This document shows, piece after piece, positions 1 through 5,841 of a DNA stretch of 7,706 bases; the first letter of the stretch is position 1; each line of letters opens with the position of its first letter. The position numbers and the translations under genes are program-made. A model generated the notes under the pieces. It was not told the DNA's origin. It made no database searches and was given only the letters and a program-made list of their open reading frames with translations. Where the stretch lies: the NCBI GenBank assembly GCA_946886425.1, contig CAMPIP010000105.1, forward strand, positions 1 through 7,706, given 5' to 3'. The DNA is from an uncultured Actinomycetes bacterium (GTDB taxonomy: Bacteria > Actinomycetota > Thermoleophilia > Solirubrobacterales > 70-9).

Positions 1-289
1 GGACTACGTCGGTGGTCCCGTACTGCAGATCCGCGAAGCGGCCGCGCGAGCGCAGCGGCGAGAACTGGAAGTCGCTGAGGTCGTCGTAGAGGACGCCGCC
101 GTCGAGGCAGCGCAAGCGGACCTTCACCCGCACCAGCGTCACTGAGCCGGGCTCGACGGAAAGCTGGATCCGGAACTTCTGCGCCGTCTTCCCCTTGAAG
201 GTCTGCCCGCCTACCGCGCCAGTGTCGGGCGCCAGCGGCCCGACACAGATGAGCGCCGCCACTGCTACCGCCGCAAGTCGGCGACTCAT
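1..289 (-). CDS. Small exported protein, N-terminal 96 residues only (cut by left edge)
   Basis: The ATG at 289-287 overlaps the previous stop (ATGA) and is preceded by AAGGTG with five-base spacing. The open frame runs without a stop to the window edge. Residues 1-~25 are a signal peptide (MSRRLAAVAVAALICVGPLA), with cleavage probably near APDTGA. The mature part begins GGQTFKGKTAQKFRIQLSVE, followed by alternating hydrophobic/polar strands (VTLVRVKVRLRCLDGG, DFQFSPLRSRGRFADLQYG). 'FKGKT-Q' followed by a basic strand and a single Cys-x-Asp-Gly is, from memory, typical of small exported beta-sandwich proteins of unknown function in Thermoleophilia. Cys15 is in the signal region but its preceding residues do not form a lipobox. 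The C-terminus is not visible, so it cannot be checked for a basic tail. It is the last visible member of the coupled gene series. Confidence 0.75.
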   Translation of the reverse strand, partial: MSRRLAAVAVAALICVGPLAPDTGAVGGQTFKGKTAQKFRIQLSVEPGSVTLVRVKVRLRCLDGGVLYDDLSDFQFSPLRSRGRFADLQYGTTDVV

Positions 290-1080
290 CCCCGCACCTT
301 GCAGTCGCGGACGAGGACGGAGCTGAGCCGCTTCCCGTCGGCGAAGACGAAGGAGGTGCGTGCGAGCGGGAAGGGGGCGCCGGCGAACCCCTTCGGCGCC
401 GGGCAGCCGGCGCTGACGAAGCTGCGCCGCGTTCCCCGGTAGGCATACCGGCGCGAAAGCGTCATCGTCAGCTCGGTCAGGCTGCCCCAGCTGCCGAGCG
501 CCTTGGGGAGCGCGGCGACGAGTTCGGTCCCGTAGGGGCCGCGCGAGATCCGCTTCTGTGCGAAGACGATGACGAAGGAGTTGGCGAAGGGCCGCTCGGC
601 GTAGATCTGGCCGAGCAGCACCGGCCGCCCTCCCCTGCGGCCGTTGAAGACCAGCAGCCTTCCCTGCGTCGGATAGGGGTCCTGACCGGAGAGAGTGACT
701 TTGGCGGCGAAGGTTCCTTCTCCGACCAGCGAGGAGCGGCAGGCTGCCAGAGCCCGCGAGGTCGAGGCGGGGTGGATCGCGTGGACAGGGCAGACCGGGA
801 GGCCCTGGCCGTCGAGCCGGCCCTCGCGGTTGATCTCGATCCGCAGCTGCTCGAGCTGCGGCGGCATCGTCCCGTCGGTGGTCAGGATCCTCCCGCCGAC
901 GTTGACCGAGATCGGGGCCGGCCGCGAGCGCGGGAGCTTCCGCGGGGCGAAACTGCCGATCACGTCGACGCGAAGCTCGCCCTTCTGCACGATCTCGGCC
1001 CGCGCGAGAGACCCCGACAGCAACAGCGCCGCGGTCACTATCAGTGCCGCCATTCCCCTGCCGCTAGCGTGCCAGTCCAC
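286..1080 (-). CDS. Exported protein of unknown function, four cysteines (264 aa)
   Basis: I choose the GTG at 1080-1078 because a perfect AGGAGG lies five bases upstream (1091-1086). The ATG at 1053-1051, nine codons later, has only a G-rich run at its edge. Either start gives a signal peptide with a hydrophobic core (~11-25) and a clean ARA/E cleavage after residue 28. The mature ~236 residues look beta-rich and hold four cysteines (97, 114, 226, 260), enough for two disulfides. Recognisable phrases are PISVNVGGRILTTDGTMPPQ, LRIEINREGRLDGQGLPVC, ALAACRSSLVGEGTF and SAGCPAPKGFAGAPFPLART. From memory this resembles a recurrent uncharacterised secreted family of Thermoleophilia; I cannot name a domain and see no active-site motif. 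It overlaps the upstream NHL gene by 17 bases, and its own stop overlaps the next ATG. The open frame extends upstream to 1401, but that part is low-complexity Arg/Pro and lies inside the NHL gene. Confidence 0.82.
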   Translation of the reverse strand: MDWHASGRGMAALIVTAALLLSGSLARAEIVQKGELRVDVIGSFAPRKLPRSRPAPISVNVGGRILTTDGTMPPQLEQLRIEINREGRLDGQGLPVCPVHAIHPASTSRALAACRSSLVGEGTFAAKVTLSGQDPYPTQGRLLVFNGRRGGRPVLLGQIYAERPFANSFVIVFAQKRISRGPYGTELVAALPKALGSWGSLTELTMTLSRRYAYRGTRRSFVSAGCPAPKGFAGAPFPLARTSFVFADGKRLSSVLVRDCKVRG

Positions 1081-2578
1081 GTCCGCCTCCTGATCTCGCT
1101 TGCCGGTGCCGTCCGCCTCCTGATTTCGCTTGCCGGTGCCGCCGGTGCCGGGACTTGCCCCCGAGCCGGCGGTGCTGACGCCGGCTACGAGCGGCCGGTG
1201 GCGCCGTGGAGCCGGGCGCGTCCGACGCCCCCAGCGCGCCGGACGAACCAGCGGCACTCCCGGTCGACGCCGAGGCGGCTGCCGGCGCCTTGGCGGTTCC
1301 AACCGAAGAGGCGGGCTCGAAGGTGGCACCGACGCTCGCCGGCGCCCCCAGGGCCACGGTGCATTTTCCGCTCCCCGCGCAATCGCCACTCCAGCCGGCA
1401 AAGACGGAGCCGGGGTCAGGCACGGCGTTCAGGGTCACCTGCGCGCCGGCGTCGAATTCGGCGGCGCAGGCGCCGGGGCAGGCGATCCCCGCCGGAGCGC
1501 TACCGACCGTGCCGCTGCCGTCACCGGCCGTCGTCACCTCCAGCCGCTGTCCGGCGACACCGGGACCGAAGGCGTAGAGCGCCGATTCTTCGAGCTTTTC
1601 CGACCCTCCCGCCGATCCCATCTCCGAGTTGCCGGTGGTCACGTAGACCCGCCCCTGGGTCGCGGTGGCGGAATTGTCGACGGCGATCCCGCTGGGAGAA
1701 CCGAACCAGAGCGGGCTCGGCGACGCCAGGGTCCCACGGTGCTCGCCGGCGGCGTTGAACTCGGCCACCCAGGCGCGGGGGTGTTCGTAGAGGTCGCCCT
1801 GGGCGTTGTAGGCGACGTAGAGATGGCCATCGGAGTCGTCGACCGCCAGCGCCGCATCGCTCAGGGTCGGGAAGTGGCCCTGCGGGGTCCCGCGGCCGTC
1901 GATCGACATCACCGGCGTCTGCAGGCTCACCGCCGGATCGAAGACCTTGACGGTGTCGTCGGCCGCCTCGGCGACATACACATAGCCCGCGCTGCCGGGG
2001 AAGGAGGAGATTGCGACCCCATAGGCGTCCTCCAGGGTCCCGACCCCGATCCGGCCCAGCTCCGTGCCGTCGGTGGCGTCGAGGATGGCGATCGAGGTGC
2101 GGTCGTCGACCAGGACCCGGTTGCCGACGGGGTCGTAGGCGACCCCGGTCGGGTCGGCCTCGTCGATCGCCACGCCCGCCCCGAAGGCGGTTTTCGACGC
2201 GAGCGGAAAGGCTGCCGGCGTGTAGCCCAGCACCTGGCGGTGGTAGTCGTTGACGAACAACCGGCCGCTGGAGGCGACCGCCAGGCCGCAGGGTCCGTCG
2301 ATCGGGTCGACGTCGAGGAGGCGGGTGAGCAGACTGCCGCCGGAGGTGAAGACGTCGACGTCGCCGTGGTAGTAGTCGGAGACGTAGACGTTGCCGCCGG
2401 CATCGACCGTCAGCCCGCACGGGTTTTCGAAGTACTCGAAGAGCCCGGGTTTTTCCGCGAACCGGTAGACGGAGAAGAGGAACGGGTGATTCGCGGCGGC
2501 GACGGGCGAGGGCGTGCACAGTGCCACCGCCGCGACGGCGGCCAGCACCATCCCCGCTCTCCGGATCGCGGAGCTCAT
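1064..2578 (-). CDS. Exported NHL-type beta-propeller with InlB-B-like repeat domain and basic tail (504 aa)
   Basis: The ATG at 2578-2576 overlaps the previous stop (ATGA) and has GAGG six bases upstream. Residues 1-29 are a signal peptide (two Arg, hydrophobic core, cleavage near PVAAA). Six NHL/SMP-30-like blades follow, starting near residues 55, 98, 145, 187, 243 and 297; typical phrases are GLTVDAGGNVYVSDYYHG, GLAVASSGRLFVNDYHRQV and GYVYVAEAADDTVKVFDP. Residues ~345-422 match the divergent InlB B-repeat/bacterial-repeat pattern: a GSGTVGSAPAGI entry, Cys367/Cys371, FAGWSGDC (Cys400) and Cys406. Residues 423-463 are a Ser/Ala/Gly linker. Residues 464-504 form a tail with 16 Arg/Lys, 4 His and no acidic residue, ending in two copies of RHRQA(K/R)SGGG. 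NHL propellers usually bind proteins, RNA or sugars; the ligand here is unknown. Cys21 lacks a lipobox, so a lipoprotein is unlikely. The role is probably envelope or extracellular binding. Confidence 0.88.
   Translation of the reverse strand: MSSAIRRAGMVLAAVAAVALCTPSPVAAANHPFLFSVYRFAEKPGLFEYFENPCGLTVDAGGNVYVSDYYHGDVDVFTSGGSLLTRLLDVDPIDGPCGLAVASSGRLFVNDYHRQVLGYTPAAFPLASKTAFGAGVAIDEADPTGVAYDPVGNRVLVDDRTSIAILDATDGTELGRIGVGTLEDAYGVAISSFPGSAGYVYVAEAADDTVKVFDPAVSLQTPVMSIDGRGTPQGHFPTLSDAALAVDDSDGHLYVAYNAQGDLYEHPRAWVAEFNAAGEHRGTLASPSPLWFGSPSGIAVDNSATATQGRVYVTTGNSEMGSAGGSEKLEESALYAFGPGVAGQRLEVTTAGDGSGTVGSAPAGIACPGACAAEFDAGAQVTLNAVPDPGSVFAGWSGDCAGSGKCTVALGAPASVGATFEPASSVGTAKAPAAASASTGSAAGSSGALGASDAPGSTAPPAARSRRQHRRLGGKSRHRRHRQAKSGGGRHRQARSGGGRGLAR
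1081..1140 (-). repeat. 30-bp tandem duplication, two copies, one mismatch
   Basis: Copies at 1081-1110 and 1111-1140 are identical except at the fifteenth base (1095 c, 1125 t). A further 9 bases of the unit end recur at 1141-1149. In the NHL gene's frame each copy encodes RHRQA(K/R)SGGG, and the single difference is the Lys/Arg change. Each copy carries AGGAGG on the minus strand (1091-1086 and 1121-1116), but only the proximal copy is followed by a start codon (GTG 1080-1078); the distal copy has GGC there. The unit length is a multiple of three, so copy-number change keeps the frame. Confidence 0.95.
1086..1091 (-). promoter_or_regulatory. Strong Shine-Dalgarno deciding the GTG start of the 264-aa gene
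   Basis: AGGAGG on the minus strand, five bases before the GTG at 1080-1078. It lies inside the coding sequence of the upstream NHL gene (codons for Ser-Gly-Gly). This is the best ribosome site in the window and the reason to prefer GTG over the downstream ATG. Confidence 0.75.
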
Positions 2579-5500
2579 CGCCCGCCTCGGTTCCCGTTGC
2601 GATGGCCCGCGCCGCGTCGGTGGCCCTTGCGGTGCTTGCTCCGCTTGCGCAGCTTGCGGCAACGCTCGCCGCGGAGCTGGGAGCTGAAGGCCGCGCCGCG
2701 GTTGTTCTGCCCGATCGCCCGTACGGTCGCGAACGGCGGCACCTTGCAGACGTTGGCCGAGTTTTCCAGCAGCCCGTGCCTGCCGCCGCGCAGGACCATC
2801 ACGAACCGCGTCAGCGGGGCGTCGGGAAGATCGGTGAATTCGGTCTTGATCCCCCCGTGTGCCGGGCCGATGCGCCCCTCGACGACGATGTGGACGGCGC
2901 CGCTGTAGAGCGAGGCGACGAGGTCGGGCAGCCTGTTCTTCGACGAACGCAGGTAGACGGCGCCCCGCAGCGGCTCGTCGAAGAGCGGCGTGAACGCGGT
3001 CGCCCGGCCGTAGACGGAGCTGGCGGGGCACTGCTGCGCCTCGAACTGCACCATCGTGCAGATCCCCCGGATGTGGTTCTGCGCGAGGAACAGCGAGTGC
3101 GGCATCGTCACGTTGAAGTCCTTCAGGTTTGCGTCGCCGGGCCGGCCCTGGACGACGGCCTGCAGCGACGGGTAGTCGCCGCGGCGAACCCCGCCGCGGA
3201 GCTTCAGTCCCAGCTTCGGCCTATAGTCGAGGGTGCCGCAGTTGAGCATCTGGAAGTGGACGGCGGTCGTCGCGGTCGAGTCGTCGCCGGCGTCGTCGAA
3301 GCGGGCGCCGGACCCGGTCAGGGTCGAGACCAGCCGTGCCGGTTCGCAGCTGGTCGGGTTGCGGACGAACTCGGGGCGGTCAACGTAAACGCGGATGTCG
3401 CGCAGGTGGAGAGGGATGCCGTCAAGGATGTGGGGGATCCGGTCCGAGGCCCTGGCGTCGATCGCCAGTTGGGCGGTGCGGGAGTTGACCGAGAAGCCGT
3501 CGCGGATTACCACCGTGCCGAGGTCGAAGGGCCCGACCGTGGCCGCGTTGACGATCGCCAGCGAGAGCGGCGCCCCGCGGTAGGGCCCGGCCAGATAGAT
3601 CTTCCCGGGGGCGTAGGTGAGCGCCGGGCCGACCCCGTAGCCGGAGACCGCGCTGCCGACCTGGCTCGCCGCCGGGCAGGAGGGATCGGCGGTCTCGGCG
3701 GCCCCGCTCCTGGTCCGCGCCCTCGCGATCGCCGCGTCGGAGCAGAACGGGATCCCCGCCAGCTTGCCGCTGATCCCCCGCGGCAGCTCCAGCGAGTAGG
3801 AGGTGATCTCCTGTTCGGTGTCCTGCCTGGTCAGGTGGACGAAGTAGGGCGTGTAGGAGCCGGCGTTCGAGTTGAGCGCGCCGGCGCTGGCCTGGGGCGA
3901 GAACGGCGGCGCCCCAGCGGCGGGGCAGGGACCGCCGCCGACGCCGCGCTCGATCTGGGATTCCGAGGTTGCCCGCGCGGTCTGCGCCGTCCCCACCCAC
4001 GGCGTCATCTCGATCAGCGTGTAGTGGGTGCCGCAGCTCGACGGCGTGATCATCGGCGCCCGTTGACCTTCGCGGAAGTTCATTTCGAGGTTGGTGTACG
4101 GCAGCTCCGGCAGGTCGTCGAAAACCGCTGTCAGGCGCCCGGTCCCGGGGTCCGGGTCGAGCCTGCCGGGCAGCGTCACGAGGACGCCGCGTTCGGGCGC
4201 CCGGCCGACCAGGTAGATCGCCAGCAACGAGTCGAAGGGGTTCTCCGCGCCGGGGGCCGAGGTGCCGGGGTCGTCGGGTTGGGCCAGGTAGATGGCGCCC
4301 TCGATCCGCTCGTCGAAGAGCGGCGTCTCCACCCTGAAGCTGCCGATCTTGGCGGCGTTGGGGCAACCTTCGCCCTCGGCCGAGCGGGCGGTCTCGCGCG
4401 CGTACTCGGCTGGGGTGCAGACGCCGAGGCCGGCGCCGACGGAGGGGTTCACGGTGACGCCCTCGGGCAGACTCACCACCGTCCTGCGGGCTTGCGACTG
4501 CGCCCGGAAGCGGGGCTCCAGGAAGGCTTCGTTATTGGTCGTCAGCTGGAAGTTGAAGCCCGTCGCCGAGGAGGCCTTCTTGTCGGTCAGCCTGCCGACG
4601 GGGTGCGGGTCGAAGATCAGGCCGCCGCAGCCCTCGAGCGCGGCGGGGTTGCCGGAGGCATCGCGGTTGACCGCGGTCGTCGCCACCTCCCCGCCCTGCT
4701 GCCAGGCACGCGCCCGGGCCGTGAACGCGAGCGGCTCGCCGCAGGTGGTGGGCAGGGTCAGGTAGGCGAGCGGTGGGTTGCCGCTCGGCGGACCGACCGA
4801 GCATTTGGCCCAGGGGAAGCCCGGCTCGGCCTCGTTCAGGCAGTTGCCGCGTTCGCCGTTGTGGCTGACCCCCCAGGGGACACCCCAGAGCGTCAGCGAG
4901 ACGCTCCGCAGATCGAGTCCCTGCGGCAGGTCGGTGGCTTCGAGGGTGAGGCCGTAAGTGCCATCCTCGCTGCGCCGGACCCTCGAGCTGAGCACGATCT
5001 GCTCCCCGAACGGGGCGAACCCGATCCGCGAGGGAACGCCCGGCGGGGGCGCCAGGTTGAAGACCCCGAAGCGGCGGGGCTCGCCGCCGTCGACGCTGGT
5101 CCCGACTTCGACCACGCCGACCTGGGTGACGGCCGGGCAGCTCTCGCCGGACTCGCTCGCTTCGAAGGGGGACTGGCGCGGGGTGTTGAACTGGACGGCG
5201 CCGCACTTTGGCAGGGCGGCGGGATTTTCCAGCAGGCCGTGGGGCAGTTCGATCCGGAGGTCCCGGAGGTCCCCGTCGGGGAAGGAGACGCCGGGCTGGC
5301 CCTCGAACGCGCCGCCCTCGCGCAGGCCGACATCGAAGTTGAGCTGGTAGGGATGTGCCCCCGCGAGGGTCGCCGCCGCGCCCCCTTCGGCGATCGCTTC
5401 GACGGCGAAGCCGGCGGCGCCGGGGAGGAACCCGAAGCCGGCGGTGGTGGCGAAGCTGGCCTCGGGCCCGGTGACGGTCCCCGAGGCGTTCGTCGCCCGG

Positions 5501-5841
5501 ACCCGGAAGCGGTACTCGGTGGCCGGGGAGAGGCCGGCGACCGCGACGCTGACCGGACGGGGACCGGAGCCGCTTCCGGCGCTCTCGTCCGGGGTCGCGA
5601 CGGCGGCGGCAAACCCGCCCAGTTCGAAGGTCGATTGCGCCACGTATTCGAACCGGTAGGTGGTCGCCAGCCCTTCCGGGTCGACGGTCGACTTCAGCAG
5701 CGCCGAGACGCCCTGCAGGTTGGCGACGGAGCCGGAGCCGACGCCGGGGGCGGCGGCGGCCTTCGCGGGCGCGCCGAGGGCGATCGCCGCCAGCGCCGCG
5801 AGCAGGAGCGACCCGGCCCTCGCCGAGCCCGCCCGGCTCAC
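2575..5841 (-). CDS. Large exported protein: Fn3-like domain plus four tandem divergent modules and basic tail (1088 aa)
   Basis: Start is the GTG at 5841-5839, which overlaps the previous stop as GTGA and has a G-run ribosome site 7 bases upstream. It leads directly into a signal peptide (Arg4/Arg8, hydrophobic ~11-22, Ala-rich cleavage region ~25-31). Residues ~42-134 look like an Fn3-type domain: STVDPEGLATTYRFEY, then GLSPATEYRFRVRATNASG. The rest contains four divergent copies of one module (~160-405, 428-630, 660-868, 874-1045). The recognisable order is a Leu/Met-Pro-x-Gly-like strand turn, a Cys, a Cys-Pro, then in copies 2-4 an (I/V)YLA-like strand, and in copies 2 and 4 an F-x-D-L-P-(E/D)-(L/A)-P strand and a closing Cys. 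Residues 1060-1088 are 14 Arg/Lys of 29. No enzyme motif is visible. I do not know a named family for the module; a secreted beta-rich scaffold or adhesin-like role is inference. The open frame continues upstream of 5841, but there it overlaps the preceding gene and is implausible. Confidence 0.88.
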   Translation of the reverse strand: MSRAGSARAGSLLLAALAAIALGAPAKAAAAPGVGSGSVANLQGVSALLKSTVDPEGLATTYRFEYVAQSTFELGGFAAAVATPDESAGSGSGPRPVSVAVAGLSPATEYRFRVRATNASGTVTGPEASFATTAGFGFLPGAAGFAVEAIAEGGAAATLAGAHPYQLNFDVGLREGGAFEGQPGVSFPDGDLRDLRIELPHGLLENPAALPKCGAVQFNTPRQSPFEASESGESCPAVTQVGVVEVGTSVDGGEPRRFGVFNLAPPPGVPSRIGFAPFGEQIVLSSRVRRSEDGTYGLTLEATDLPQGLDLRSVSLTLWGVPWGVSHNGERGNCLNEAEPGFPWAKCSVGPPSGNPPLAYLTLPTTCGEPLAFTARARAWQQGGEVATTAVNRDASGNPAALEGCGGLIFDPHPVGRLTDKKASSATGFNFQLTTNNEAFLEPRFRAQSQARRTVVSLPEGVTVNPSVGAGLGVCTPAEYARETARSAEGEGCPNAAKIGSFRVETPLFDERIEGAIYLAQPDDPGTSAPGAENPFDSLLAIYLVGRAPERGVLVTLPGRLDPDPGTGRLTAVFDDLPELPYTNLEMNFREGQRAPMITPSSCGTHYTLIEMTPWVGTAQTARATSESQIERGVGGGPCPAAGAPPFSPQASAGALNSNAGSYTPYFVHLTRQDTEQEITSYSLELPRGISGKLAGIPFCSDAAIARARTRSGAAETADPSCPAASQVGSAVSGYGVGPALTYAPGKIYLAGPYRGAPLSLAIVNAATVGPFDLGTVVIRDGFSVNSRTAQLAIDARASDRIPHILDGIPLHLRDIRVYVDRPEFVRNPTSCEPARLVSTLTGSGARFDDAGDDSTATTAVHFQMLNCGTLDYRPKLGLKLRGGVRRGDYPSLQAVVQGRPGDANLKDFNVTMPHSLFLAQNHIRGICTMVQFEAQQCPASSVYGRATAFTPLFDEPLRGAVYLRSSKNRLPDLVASLYSGAVHIVVEGRIGPAHGGIKTEFTDLPDAPLTRFVMVLRGGRHGLLENSANVCKVPPFATVRAIGQNNRGAAFSSQLRGERCRKLRKRSKHRKGHRRGAGHRNGNRGGR
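2585..2588 (-). promoter_or_regulatory. Shine-Dalgarno GAGG for the NHL propeller gene
   Basis: GAGG on the minus strand with a six-base spacer to the ATG at 2578-2576. It is read as part of Arg-Gly codons in the basic tail of the upstream protein, and it supports the ATG within the ATGA overlap. Confidence 0.6.
2707..5364 (-). repeat. Four divergent copies of a ~170-250-residue protein module
   Basis: Approximate DNA limits: copy 1 5364-4627, copy 2 4560-3952, copy 3 3864-3238, copy 4 3222-2707. Aligned landmarks are IELPHGLLENPAALPKC / SLPEGVTVNPSVGAGLGVC / LELPRGISGKLAGIPFC / TMPHSLFLAQNHIRGIC, then CPAVTQVG / CPNAAKIG / CPAASQVG / CPASSVYG, then (copies 2-4) GAIYLAQP / KIYLAGP / GAVYLRSS. 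Copies 2 and 4 are closest: both have TPLFDE and share 19 identical bases there (4308-4326 and 2973-2991). Boundaries are by eye and uncertain by tens of residues. Confidence 0.7.

Noticed and set aside
1081..1140. CRISPR-like repeat
   Set aside because: Two directly abutting copies without spacers, inside coding sequence; a simple tandem duplication.
1..2578. Lipoprotein signals at Cys15 of the edge protein and Cys21 of the NHL protein
   Set aside because: The residues before each Cys (ALI, VAL) lack the small residue at -1 needed for a lipobox.
772..2908. Two long plus-strand open frames (772-1758 and 1130-2908)
   Set aside because: Low-complexity Arg/Pro or Gly/Asp/Val translations opposite well-supported exported proteins; shadows.
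2579..3031. N-terminal extension of the NHL protein up to 3031
   Set aside because: Arg-rich reading of the upstream gene; the signal peptide and GAGG support the ATG at 2578.
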